A stretch of DNA of 64,000 nt from Hyalella azteca (Eukaryota > Arthropoda > Malacostraca > Amphipoda > Hyalellidae): positions 806,001 through 870,000 of the forward strand of contig NW_025944533.1 of assembly GCF_000764305.2 (NCBI RefSeq), in the 5' to 3' direction. The notes under the pieces were generated by a model. That model was not told the origin of the DNA. It saw only the letters and a list, made by a program, of their open reading frames with translations, and ran no database searches. Position 1 is the stretch's first letter. Each line of letters begins with the position of its first letter. The translations under genes were made by a program, and so were the position numbers. Shown in pieces: positions 24,736 through 35,584 of the stretch.

Positions 24736-25738
24736 AACATTCCTTCTCAGGCAAGTCAAACAGCATTCCTGACGTGAATATCCTGCCGCCATTCACTTCC
24801 AGGCTTCAATGCTCGTCAGTTCCATTTTATTCTAGCATTTCTTTCTTCCTAAATGCTCAAGACTGCATTGGCAGCTCCCTATATCATCGCTGCTGCATTG
24901 CGATCTCAAAGAAATCCTGTCAAAGGCGAGGAATGTTTTTGATTTTGAGGAAATCCTCAAAGGCGAGGAAGAGGCGACGTTAAGAAATGGTTGGCCCAAG
25001 AGTATTAATGCTTCATTTGAATTCAAACATTATTTTCTTTAGAAATTTAAGGTTTGAAATTAATCTAGATTCTTGTTTTCCAGTGATATATGTAGATTTT
25101 AAAAATATATTTGCGAAAAATATAAAAACAAATGTAAAGTACGAGTTTCAAATTTGAAGCACAAAATTACGATACTCAATTGCTGTAGAATGAATAAATT
25201 TAGGCTATTTAATCTCATTTTGTTTCCGAATGAAGACTCTACATATAAGTCGTATTCTCATGAACTCATTACAACAAGAGTATATGAGCATTTAATTTTA
25301 ATTTAAAATTTTTATTCCTCATATAAAACATGAGATAAAATTCTTTTAAAGGATTGATAACTAGAACAAAAATTTCCAATCGAATAAGAACTCAGAGATA
25401 TTCGAATCACAGATCGAGGACCTTGGACCTCGGAGCAACATGAGTCCAATTGGTAGACGAAGTTCAATAAAATAAAAACGGAAATTTCGAGAAACACTAG
25501 TACTCTCACAAACTTGATTCCTAACATTTGAATATGTTCCGAAAAATGGCTACGGAATAGTTCAGGCTTCTCATCTATCGCATAGTTGCGAAACACCATC
25601 GCTTTGAAGCAGCGCCTGGCAAACGAAATTCAGTTCAGAAGAAAGGCTCCACGGCCACTAGATTATAAACGTCAGTCAATGAGCTTTGAGCCAAGCCCGT
25701 TGGCAACTCAATTGAGTATTGTGCGTGTGGTCCTTGAT
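24736..25738. repeat. Duplicated block A, left copy (matches 28894-29909)
   Basis: This segment aligns with 28894-29909. The first about 820 bp differ at many positions with indels; the last about 180 bp (from 25556) are identical except for one base. It stops exactly where the adapter begins, while the right copy continues into unique sequence. The pattern fits a divergent allele whose end was extended with a mate-pair read from the other allele. Confidence 0.85.
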
Positions 25739-25776
25739 CTGTCTCTTATACACATCTAGATGTGTATAAGAGACAG
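25739..25776. other. Nextera mate-pair junction adapter left in the assembly
   Basis: The 38 bases consist of CTGTCTCTTATACACATCT followed by its exact reverse complement AGATGTGTATAAGAGACAG, that is, two Tn5 19-bp mosaic ends back to back. This is the circularisation junction of Illumina Nextera mate-pair libraries. An ambiguous base follows at 25778. Sequence on the two sides of it is not contiguous in the genome. It is not a natural transposon. Confidence 0.97.
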
Positions 25777-26193
25777 ANGATGGTTCTCCAATGAGCGGAC
25801 ATTTTTGAGCCTTCTAATAAACGCTTGCGGTCACTGGACGTAATTAAAGATAAATGCTGGATAAATGGATATATGATTGTATTTCTTGATTTTTCGAACT
25901 ATGTTATTCCAAGCACAAATAAGTTATAAAAAATTACATTATTGATTTATTTATGTCATCTTGCCGCGAAGGTGTAAAATTTAATCATTCAATTAGATTT
26001 TAGTAGTTAAAAACTTAGAATTTTGTGAAACTACAAAATTATACACTCTCATTTATAATTACTAATAACTATAGTTTATTGCTTGTTGAAAGCATTAATA
26101 AAAACATATAGTTTTTGAGCCATGTTAATGGCAAATATTAGTGAAGTGCCTAAAGTACTCGGTATTTTAAGAAGCGTGCAGTGAGAAATATTT

Positions 26194-26349
26194 ATGGAAG
26201 CTTTGACTGGACGCGCGATTCTCCATGCATTCTCGCAGTTGGAGGGCAGGGACTTTTACGAGCACCGACTTGCCGTCTGGCAGACGGACGATTTAACAGT
26301 GAGCGACTGCAGGAACACCGTTGACAGGATGCACATGGACGGCAGATAA
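26194..26349 (+). CDS. Second copy of the 51-codon ORF
   Basis: The sequence is identical to the frame at 17051-17206, from ATGGAAGCT to the TAA at 26347-26349. It is probably the same locus represented twice, not a paralogue. The function is unknown. Confidence 0.2.
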   Translation: MEALTGRAILHAFSQLEGRDFYEHRLAVWQTDDLTVSDCRNTVDRMHMDGR

Positions 26350-26935
26350 AAAAATCTCATGCCCCGTAGTATCCAGGTGTACTTAAAATAATAAAGGAGA
26401 ACCTGAAACTTGTCGAAATCGAAAGAAAAATTCTCATGCCCCGTAGTATCCAGGTGTACTTAATTAAAATAATAAAGGCAAACCTGAAACTTGTCTAAAT
26501 CTAAAGAAAAAATCTCATGCCCGTAGTATCCAGGTGTAGTTAAAATAATAAAGGAGAACCTGAAACTTGTCGAAATCGAAAGAAAAATTCTCATGCCCCG
26601 TAGTGTCCAGGTGTACTTAATTAAAATAATAAAGGAGAACCTGAAACTTGTCGAAATCGAAAGAAAAATTCTCATGCCCCGTAGTATCCAGGTGTACTTA
26701 AAATAATAAAGGAGAACCTGAAACTTGTCGAAATCGAAAGAAAAATTCTCATGCCCCGTAGTATCCAGGTGTACTTAAAATAATAAAGGAGAACCTGAAA
26801 CTTGTCGAACTCTAAAGAAAAAATCTCATGCCCCGTATATAGTATCCAGGTGTACTTAAAATAAGGAGAACCTGAAACTTGTCAAAATCGAAACAAAATA
26901 TTTCCATGCCCATTGTATCAACGTACGATTATACT
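26347..26935. repeat. 80-bp minisatellite, about seven units (copy 2)
   Basis: Units start near 26355, 26431, 26513, 26588, 26669, 26746 and 26824 (75-82 bp apart), with a decayed unit near 26900. Units alternate between a short form (ACTTAAAATAATAAAGG) and a form with an inserted TTAATT. Copy number is about seven here and about four in the left block, so it is a length-polymorphic minisatellite. Confidence 0.9.
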
Positions 26936-27456
26936 AAAATAATTTACTACTTATATTATACTAAGAACCATATACGAAAAATAACAAAAGATTCCCTAAA
27001 ACTTGCCACTACCGACAATTTTAGTTAATTGCATGTTAGCAACGTATACGTGATGATGAAGATATGCAAGTAGGTATGAAGATATAATTTATCCATTCAG
27101 TGTAGTTTTTTTTTTTGTTCGGAGTTATCGAGTATAATAATGAATTTGCAATTTAATTTTCAGTATTTTTTCCGATTTTTGTTAATAATATTTTAATTTC
27201 CAGTGTTTCTTCATTAAATAGGTATCTTGTTAATGCACTTCCAACCTTTCTTCAGTCTTCTTCAATAACTAAATAGGAAGAAATTCTTACCAATAGAATT
27301 GACAATTGGTTTACCCATATATATTTCCATAATAATCAACATAGGTCTCTCCAATGAGTATTTTGTCAGTACTAAGTCGGTGTTTATTGCATTGCGATAA
27401 CGATTCTGAAGTATGACTTTTTATGCTGTTGGTTACATTATTTTTAATTTCCAGTC

Positions 27457-27960
27457 AGTCCGATCAAAATCATGTAGAGAAAAAATTACTTGAAGCTTGC
27501 ACAGTTTTTCCTCAGATTCCATGTCGATAGGGGGGCTTGCTTCACAAGCCATGCCTCCCTCGCTCCTGCTTATCGCTCCTTATTTTTTATTGCCTCTCTT
27601 CTATCGTACAGGAATGCTGGGACCCGATTTATTTTAAAACTAAATTCTTAGTGTATAAATGTACAAACTTTGAAGTTGACGTGGTGTTTGCTCGTACGAA
27701 TTTTTCACTTTAAATAAAAAATCCATCGAATTTCATTAACGCAGCAAAATGAAAATTTGTACTGACTCTGATCATAAAATTTCTATCCCCACATTACTTC
27801 TATATTCTTTGAAAATGAGGAAAAAATTAGTGATGTTAAAAATTTATGATGATGTGAAAAATTTTGTCAATTGTTGAAACATTATCTTGTGGTATAGTTT
27901 ACATATTCAGAAGGCGCATCCGTGTATTCGTTGCCTTTTTGGACATTTTTGATTGCCTAC
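27457..27960. repeat. Duplicated block C, left copy (matches 37409-37598)
   Basis: 27457-27553 and 27868-27960 match 37409-37504 and 37506-37598 almost base for base. Between them lie about 315 bp (27553-27867) absent from the other copy. The block runs into the N gap at the bases TTGCCTAC, where the other copy continues into unique sequence. Confidence 0.85.
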
Positions 27961-28893
27961 NNNNNNNNNNNNNNNNNNNNNNNNNNNNNNNNNNNNNNNN
28001 NNNNNNNNNNNNNNNNNNNNNNNNNNNNNNNNNNNNNNNNNNNNNNNNNNNNNNNNNNNNNNNNNNNNNNNNNNNNNNNNNNNNNNNNNNNNNNNNNNNN
28101 NNNNNNNNNNNNNNNNNNNNNNNNNNNNNNNNNNNNNNNNNNNNNNNNNNNNNNNNNNNNNNNNNNNNNNNNNNNNNNNNNNNNNNNNNNNNNNNNNNNN
28201 NNNNNNNNNNNNNNNNNNNNNNNNNNNNNNNNNNNNNNNNNNNNNNNNNNNNNNNNNNNNNNNNNNNNNNNNNNNNNNNNNNNNNNNNNNNNNNNNNNNN
28301 NNNNNNNNNNNNNNNNNNNNNNNNNNNNNNNNNNNNNNNNNNNNNNNNNNNNNNNNNNNNNNNNNNNNNNNNNNNNNNNNNNNNNNNNNNNNNNNNNNNN
28401 NNNNNNNNNNNNNNNNNNNNNNNNNNNNNNNNNNNNNNNNNNNNNNNNNNNNNNNNNNNNNNNNNNNNNNNNNNNNNNNNNNNNNNNNNNNNNNNNNNNN
28501 NNNNNNNNNNNNNNNNNNNNNNNNNNNNNNNNNNNNNNNNNNNNNNNNNNNNNNNNNNNNNNNNNNNNNNNNNNNNNNNNNNNNNNNNNNNNNNNNNNNN
28601 NNNNNNNNNNNNNNNNNNNNNNNNNNNNNNNNNNNNNNNNNNNNNNNNNNNNNNNNNNNNNNNNNNNNNNNNNNNNNNNNNNNNNNNNNNNNNNNNNNNN
28701 NNNNNNNNNNNNNNNNNNNNNNNNNNNNNNNNNNNNNNNNNNNNNNNNNNNNNNNNNNNNNNNNNNNNNNNNNNNNNNNNNNNNNNNNNNNNNNNNNNNN
28801 NNNNNNNNNNNNNNNNNNNNNNNNNNNNNNNNNNNNNNNNNNNNNNNNNNNNNNNNNNNNNNNNNNNNNNNNNNNNNNNNNNNNNNNNNNNNN
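27961..28893. other. Assembly gap (933 N)
   Basis: An unbroken run of N. Open frames drawn across it are meaningless. It separates block C from block A and so lies inside the rearranged patchwork. Confidence 1.
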
Positions 28894-29909
28894 AACATTC
28901 CTTCTCAGGCAAGTCAAACAGCATTCCTGACGTGAATATCCTGCCGCCATTCACTTCCAGGCTTCAATGCTCGTCAGTTCCATTTTATTCTAGCATTTCT
29001 TTCTCCCTAAATGCTCAAGACTGCATTGGCAGCTCCCTATATCAGCGCTGCTGCATTGCGAGCTCAAAGAAATCCTGTCAAAAGCTAGGAATGTTTGCTA
29101 TACGAAGAGCTGACGTTAGCAGCAAGAAATGGTTCGCTACAAGAGTATTAATGTTTGATTTAAATTCAAACATTATTCTAGCTAGAAACTTAAGGTTTAA
29201 AAGTAATCGAGATTCTTGTTTTACAGTAAAATATGTAGATTTTTTTCAATATTTTTGACGATGAAGATAAATGCGAATGTTCCGTACGATTTTCAAGTTT
29301 AATGCCCAAAATTACGACACTCAATTGCTGCATTATGAATGCATTATGGCTAATTAATCCCAATTGTTCCTTTATTAATGAGGACTCTACATACTAGTCG
29401 TATTCTCATGAACTCATTAAAAACAAGAGCATTACATAGAGCAATTAATTTTTAACGATAACGTTTGATAAGCTTTATGTTTTTATTCCTCATTTAAAAC
29501 ATGACATCAAATTCTTTTAAGGGATTGGTAATTAATTGGGAAAAAAATTTCATTCGAATAAGAACTCAAAGCTATTCACAGCTCAAGTATTTTGGACCTA
29601 TATAGGAGTAACGTGCGTCCAGTTGGTAGGCGAAGTTTCATAAAAGAAAAACGGAAATTACGAGAAACATAAGTACTCTCACAAACTTGAATTGTTACTT
29701 TTGAATATGTTAAAAAATGGCTAGGGAATAGTTCAGGCTTCTCATCTATCGCATAGTTGCGCAACACCATCGCTTTGAAGCAGCGCCTGGCAAACGAAAT
29801 TCAGTTCAGAAGAAAGGCTCCACGGCCACTAGATTATAAACGTCAGTCAATGAGCTTTGAGCCAAGCCCGTTGGCAACTCAATTGAGTATTGTGCGTGTG
29901 GTCCTTGAT
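28894..29909. repeat. Duplicated block A, right copy (matches 24736-25738)
   Basis: Aligns with 24736-25738, diverged over most of its length and identical at its end, then continues without interruption into unique sequence (ATAAGTACTG...). This copy is therefore the more trustworthy context for the block. Confidence 0.85.
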
Positions 29910-32404
29910 TATAAGTACTGTAGGGATCCTCAAGCTTTTTGCCCTTCAGCTAGGAAAAAATATGAATAGTAAATTTTGTATTAAAATGCGCCATCTTATT
30001 GGTGCATGGAAGTTTGAAGCTCCTAGTGCCCGAATAATAAATCACAGGCTAATACTAAAGAAAATTCCTTCACACGCGAAGTTTATTGACTCTGGACGAG
30101 AGTCAATTGAGTGCTGAAGGGCTCCACATGGGAGCTGATTTACCAGCCTGGCCTTCAAAAGCCAAGTGCTTGTTTTCTACAGGTGGTAACTCTATACATT
30201 TATCGTAGCCTTCACGCATTCAACTGATACAAAGAAATTCATGCCAAAATATATTATACAAAAATTTGAGACACACTAAAATGTACAAATGGATTTTATG
30301 GATCTTTTAAATAAAGGAATTTTAAAATATAAGTGTGTTTGTGGGTAATGTTGAACGAGATGAAGAAAATATGAGTTTTATCTACGTGGATAAATAAAAT
30401 GGTCAAACATGAAATATTTTCTTTTTTTTTTAGTACAAAATTGAGATAATTTTTAACTATACTGACAGAAAAAAATACTAATACGCTATAAAATCCATTT
30501 CAGTATAATGAACCGGAAATATGTATGCCTGCTGATCAATTTCTTTCTTATCAAAATATCCTTTGCATTATGTTGTTAATCTCTGAAAATCATTTGAGTT
30601 ATTTTTAACAGAATAGTCATTTTTGAAATTCGCGAATAGTCATTTTTGATATTAGCACAATATAAATACAACTCAGTTTAGATCTGAGAAAAAATTTCAG
30701 TGCAGTTCCATAGAAATAAATAGCATCTTTTGACATGACAATAACTCCAACCTGACATATGTGAAATATTTTCAGTGCTGAACAAGCCTTCAACCAGTTA
30801 TTTAATTCGAATCATTGCAATTTATATTCATTTATTCATGAAGGCTACATCAAGTTTATTCATGCAGCCATTTTTCGAGAGCCTCATCTGCATACTTATT
30901 TATCAAGACAAAATACGAACTTTGCGGGTAGATCAGGGCAAAGGATCTCATGTGGAGGCATCTCATAAACATGTCCCACAAATGAAATGAAGAGATAGGC
31001 CTAATCTAAAGTCGGTTTGAGGATAACGAACCTTCTAATAATTTATTCAAAGCTCGTCCCATACCTGAAATTATCTTCACGTTGCATCATCGATGAAATT
31101 TTAGTAATAATATTAATTTTTGAGGGTTTAATTAACCAAGCCCGTAAATATTATTGAAGTAGTTTTTAAGTAATTAATCTGATGTTTCAATTTGTTCATT
31201 GCCGAGTTAATTTCAAAGCCAAGTTTCGATTGATAATTAAAAGTAATTTTTTAACAAAAAATTAGACTCGTTCGTTAGTTGATTTCACTCCTCACAAACG
31301 TAAATTCACTTAAAAATATATTATTTTTCTCAATCAAGTTCAAGTAAGGCTTAGACTTGACCTTTCAAATACCAAAAGTCGAGCTTCCTGGAAATTTTTG
31401 TTCATCTTAAGATAATCTTGCACGCTAGTTTGAATTTTCAGTTTCCAGTTCATTACTCGTGGATATAATTTCATGGAATGATTCTTCCTAATTTTTTCAG
31501 TTGTAATTTATATGTATTGCAACATATACCTGCCATAGTCTAATCTTGTTCACCATTCGTCTAAAAACAGATTTTCCGTGTATAGATATTATTCGAGGCA
31601 TGCGGAAATTTTTTATTACTTAACTTATAAAGCTGCACGCTCCCAGGAATATTTTTGAGAAGAGGCAGTGCATTTTTAGGGCCTGCAGCCTACAGCGCGG
31701 CGCCCTCTAAATTCATGAGAAGCGAGCCATGCGAACCTGGCTTGATTTCCCCCTGGATTTTTGACAGTAGCTTCTTTCTGTATTATAATAAAATTTTATC
31801 AGTTTATTTATATTTAAATAGAATATTTTTGAAGTTTGTGATGATAGATTTAATTCATGTCAAATTTTAAATATTCAGTGTATTTATGTGAATATTTTCA
31901 TTTCTCAGTAAAATTTTCTTTTTTATTGGTATTCAGAAATACTCATTAAAGTTTACCCTTTCATCGACCTATTACAATATGATGAGGTCAATTGCGTTTT
32001 TTTTTTTGAAAATCGCATTACAGTGTAAAATTTAGGATTCAACTCCATAAAATTTTTGAGGGCGTCAAGCACAATATAATTGCTAATAGATTCTATGTAA
32101 AGAAATGAGTACCTTCTGATTCCAACTCGCCTGCATGCATCTATTTCGCTACATGCAGCTCACGAAAAAGTGTTGCTAAAAAGTAACAATTAATCATTTT
32201 TATTTCTGATAACTATTTTTCAGCTTGTAAATCATCGCGGATGGTTAAATTTTGTTAAATTCTCACTGCTGGTTAATACATCAGCTGGGTTCAGCTGATC
32301 GATGACTATAGGGCCAGACCTCTGGTACAGCTTGATACAATCTTATTAATCTCGACGAATATATCGTTACCTTAAAAATCTCATATTGATCTGAATGATC
32401 AGAA
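29910..32404. other. Sequence without recognised genes
   Basis: AT-rich, with a small GC-rich island near 31675-31760 that carries a CTCF-like core. Short frames at 29757-29969 and 30775-30990 have no splice or domain support. Confidence 0.5.
31700..31708 (-). promoter_or_regulatory. CTCF-like core motif in a GC-rich island
   Basis: The minus strand reads TTTAGAGGGCGCCGCG; AGAGGGCGC matches the CTCF core AGRKGGCRS at every position. It lies in a short GC-rich island upstream of Abd-B. In flies CTCF marks domain boundaries of the bithorax complex, so an insulator is a reasonable but untested reading. Confidence 0.3.
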
Positions 32405-33300
32405 TGTGCATTCCTCTTAATTAAATCGAATTATTTCTAGTGAACACTTGATTTCTCTCCGATACATTTAGATATACCTAGAAAATTTGATTATTCATTA
32501 ATATAAATATGCATTACTCATAGTTGAATCGATTTATTCCTAGTAAACACTTGATCTCCCTCCGATACAGTTAGATATACGTAGAAAAATTGCTTAATAA
32601 TTAATAAGAAAGTGCATTACTATTATTTGAATCGAATTATTTCCAGTAAACAGTTGATCTCTCTCCGAAACAGTTAGATATACGTAGAAAATTTGATTAT
32701 CAATCAATAAAAATATGCATTACTATTACTTGAATCGATTTGTTAACAGTAAACACTTTATCTCTCTCCGAAACAGTTAGATGTACGTAGAAAAATTGAT
32801 TATTAATTAATAAGAATTTGCATTAATTACTCTTATTTGAATCGATTCATTTCCACTAAACACTTAATTGATTTCTCTCCGATACAGATAAAGATGTACG
32901 TACAAAAATTGATTATTAATCAATAAGAATATACAATACTCAGTTGAATCGTTTTTTTAGTAAACACTTGATCTCTCTTCGAAGCAGTTAAAGATATACG
33001 TAGAAAAATTTATTATTAATTAATAAGAATATGTAATACTCAGTTGAATAGATTTTTTTTCAGTGAACATTTGACCACTCTTCGAAGCAGTTAAAGATAT
33101 ACGTAGAAAATTTGATTATTAATTAATAAGAATATGCATTAATTACTCTTATTTAAATCGATTTATTTCCACTAAACACTTAATTGATCTCTCTCCGATA
33201 CAGACAAAGATGTACATAGAAAAATGTATTATTAATTAATAAGAATATGCATTACTCTTATTTGAATCGATTTTTTCCTAGCGAACACTTGATCTCCCTA
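32405..33300. repeat. 105-bp tandem array, about nine units
   Basis: Units of roughly 100-113 bp begin near 32407, 32510, 32612, 32715, 32818, 32931, 33031, 33136 and 33247. Each holds TTGAATCGATTTATTTCC, then GTAAACACTTGATCTCTCTCC, then GATACGTAGAAAA-like and ATTAATAAGAATATGCATTA segments. Units differ by about 10-15 percent. The last unit is cut off at CTCCCTACAG where a GC-rich, exon-like block begins. Confidence 0.92.
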
Positions 33301-33303
33301 CAG

Positions 33304-33530
33304 AGCTTGCCACGTCCAGCGCCATCGTCCCTGACGACTTCATTTTGGCTTCAGACGCTGACGAGCGCAGCAGACGTGAAGCAGAGTTGTTATGTCCGCG
33401 TTATGGGCCGCTGTGGTGCCCTAACGAATGGATGTTTCGACCAGAAACTCAACACCTCATCTATGCTTTTTATTGGTCTTTTGTCTCGAAAATATTTTCA
33501 CTGAGAGAAAAAACATCTAATATTTCATAG
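33304..33530 (+). CDS. Exon-like GC-rich block after the 105-bp array, unknown
   Basis: A pyrimidine-rich acceptor GATCTCCCTACAG (33301-33303) opens onto sequence that is GC-rich and free of stops in two frames. The better frame takes two lead bases and reads LATSSAIVPDDFILASDADE, later RPETQHLIYAFYW, ending at a stop at 33528-33530. The other frame is serine- and threonine-rich. No clear donor follows. No domain is recognised. The acceptor itself lies in repeat-derived sequence, so the block could be an unrelated insertion or part of an unannotated transcript. Confidence 0.25.
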
Positions 33531-34139
33531 ACTGTTGGTATTTCATTTGTTTTTTAACGGGCCTTAAGCTCCTATTAACGAATTTTTACAGCAGACGTCC
33601 GTATTTAGGCCTTCCCGTGGGGTCTCGAACAGAGAAGAATATGATTCTTTGTGATCAAGTTACGATGAAAATATATTTTGTTTGCAAGAAAGGACTCATC
33701 TTACTATTTTTATTGTCAAAATATAAACTTCGATCCAAAAGCATCTTGAGTTTAGGCAAAAAGGGATCTCATAAAGTAAATAGTTTAATTTCAATCCGAA
33801 AAAGTCGCAAGATAAAATTTTGCTGACATATACTTCGACAATTTTAGTTGGATATTAACTCCAAAATATTATTACCCCAGTTCAATTTATTCAAAAACAT
33901 TAAACTGCTTAACATAAACGAAGAAGCATTAATAAATATTCAAAAGATGACACGTTTTCATACTTAAGTTAAGAGCATATATACACACTATTCACGTTGA
34001 AAAAATTGTGTGTTTCGGTTATATATTATAGAAGTTTTACGTAATGCCATAAATTGAACCTCAGTGCGAAATGAAAAACCTTATATTTTTAAAACCTACA
34101 CTAGATAATAAAGTTATTTAATTTCTTGCTTAAGCAAAG

Positions 34140-34210
34140 ACAAAGTCACAACACCATTCATGAAAGACAACACCATTCAAAGACAAAGTCACAACACCAT
34201 TCATGAAAAA
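34140..34210. repeat. Short direct repeat (CAAAGTCACAACACCATTCATGAAA type)
   Basis: The phrase AAGACAAAGTCACAACACC appears twice within 70 bp, with a shortened AGACAACACCATTC copy between. It directly precedes a degenerate tandem region. Confidence 0.75.
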
Positions 34211-34790
34211 AACAATGTGTCCCATTAATATACTTTTATACCGCACATGCGCAGTGTCATGCTAAATATTCTCACTGAACAATAATTTTCAAATTTTATT
34301 TATTCACACGTAGATAAACGCCACAAAGTCACAATATTTTGTCACATCGTACAAGCTCGTATCTTGAATATTGACCATGCATGCTATTGGTTTAAGTAAA
34401 GAGGCAATGGTGCTTACTAATTAAAAATTTTCACATTTTTCAATTCATACGTGAGATAAGCGTTGCATAGGCACAATATCCAATATTACGGCATGAACGC
34501 GGTGTTATATTTTAAAATTATTACTAAATAATAATATTCAATTTTTTCTATTCACACGCGAAATAAACGAATAAACTTATATCCTTTCGTACGGTAATAA
34601 CTCGGCGCCATTTTGAGTGTTGGTCATATTATAAGCTTAAGTTAGGAGGGACTGACGTTGACTAATTAATAATTTTCAAATTTCATCTATTAATTTATAC
34701 GTTAAAAAATATGCATAGTAACAATATTCCTTCATACGGTAAAAGCTCGGTGCCCTAATGAATAGATGCCTTATCGAGCCCATGCACCAC
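34211..34790. repeat. Degenerate tandem repeat, about four units of 95-150 bp
   Basis: Recurring elements in the same order are AATTTTCAAATTT..., TTCACACGNGAGATAAACG..., a CACAATATTYC segment, then CGTACGGTAAAAGCTCGGTG. Copies are highly diverged. A further relative of part of the unit occurs near 36255 (GGCTTAAGTAAGGAGG), and the phrase GGTGCCCTAAYGAATRGATG links the last unit to 33412. Confidence 0.5.
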
Positions 34791-34995
34791 CAGGGCCTTG
34801 TTGGCGCAAGTTATGCCGTTCGGAACTTTAATGCACAAAGTTTCGTGCAGACGCTCAAAAGTTAAGGCATGGCGGCCTAGAGCGGCTTACGTTTCGTCAA
34901 AATTGTGGACCTGGCCTTCCCCCGAATACTTATTTCGTGCCCTGGAAGGCTGCGTCTAAGTCGATATTGAGGTTACAGCTCCCGCAGAAATGCAC
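34745..34995 (+). other. GC-rich island ending at a strong splice donor, possible transcript exon
   Basis: About 250 bp of markedly GC-rich sequence ends at ATGCAC|GTAAGTTTTT (donor 34996-34997), the best plus-strand donor in this region. A 35-codon ATG frame (34758-34865, MNRCLIEPMHHQGLVGAS...) and a longer overlapping frame without an early ATG are both open, but neither reaches the donor. The block may be the 5' exon of a non-coding or mostly untranslated transcript, or a regulatory island. Confidence 0.25.
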
Positions 34996-35308
34996 GTAAG
35001 TTTTTAATAAAATATATTTCCCATTTACTGTATTTTATGCAAACTTAACTTAAGTTCTCTTCCTTTATCTGTTCCCATATAAAATTTTTTTTTCGTTTGT
35101 GATCAGTATCATAGTTTGCCATTATAAATAGTTGAAAAATATTCATTCATTTTTATTATTTTTATTATTTTTATTATTACGATTCATGATTTGAAGGACC
35201 AGAAAGTATCACTATTTTTTGAAACATTTTCAGTTGAACATTTTTAAACGACATTTTCCGAAATCTCGTTAATTGTAATCATTTAAGTATCTCATTTTAA
35301 TATTTTTT

Positions 35309-35584
35309 GTGATGCTGATATTTTACGCTTATTCATATATAATTTTGTCAAAGTTCAGAGCTGAGGCCTACGTCGCAGCCAGCCGTTGTGAAGGAAGCGA
35401 AGGTTTACTCAGAGCGACGAGCCAGCTCCTCTTCGTACAGGAAGCTCTCTACCTAACAATGAATAACTCCTACAAACAACCCGATAAGCTTCCTTCTCTT
35501 ATACACAATTTACGCTGCTCACTAGTTTACACTGCACTGCCTATTTCCCTATTCTGTAAAAATTGTAGAATATTTACGAATTAG
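35309..35584 (+). other. Open frame in GC-richer sequence, unknown
   Basis: The middle of this 91-codon ATG frame (35355-35530) is GC-richer and encodes EAYVAASRCEGSEGLLRATS followed by a leucine-rich stretch. An acceptor-like AAAGTTCAG lies at its GC-rich start (about 35358). The first 15 codons are AT-rich and unlikely to be coding. The product is unrecognised. Confidence 0.18.

Larger units (their letters stand above)
25779..27456. repeat. Duplicated block B, right copy (matches 16636-18177)
   Basis: Begins two bases after the adapter and aligns from base 16636 onward: near-identical to about 26350, then a longer minisatellite, then a diverged tail that ends at TTTCCAGTC. The tail joins abruptly to sequence matching 37409 onward. 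The block is probably a second haplotype placed by the chimeric mate-pair read. Confidence 0.85.

Noticed and set aside
25739..25776. Tn5-type inverted ends suggesting a natural transposon
   Set aside because: The perfect back-to-back mosaic ends without any transposase or cargo are the commercial library junction adapter.
27864..29258. Long open frames of 300-460 codons across the gap
   Set aside because: They consist almost entirely of N and cannot be interpreted.
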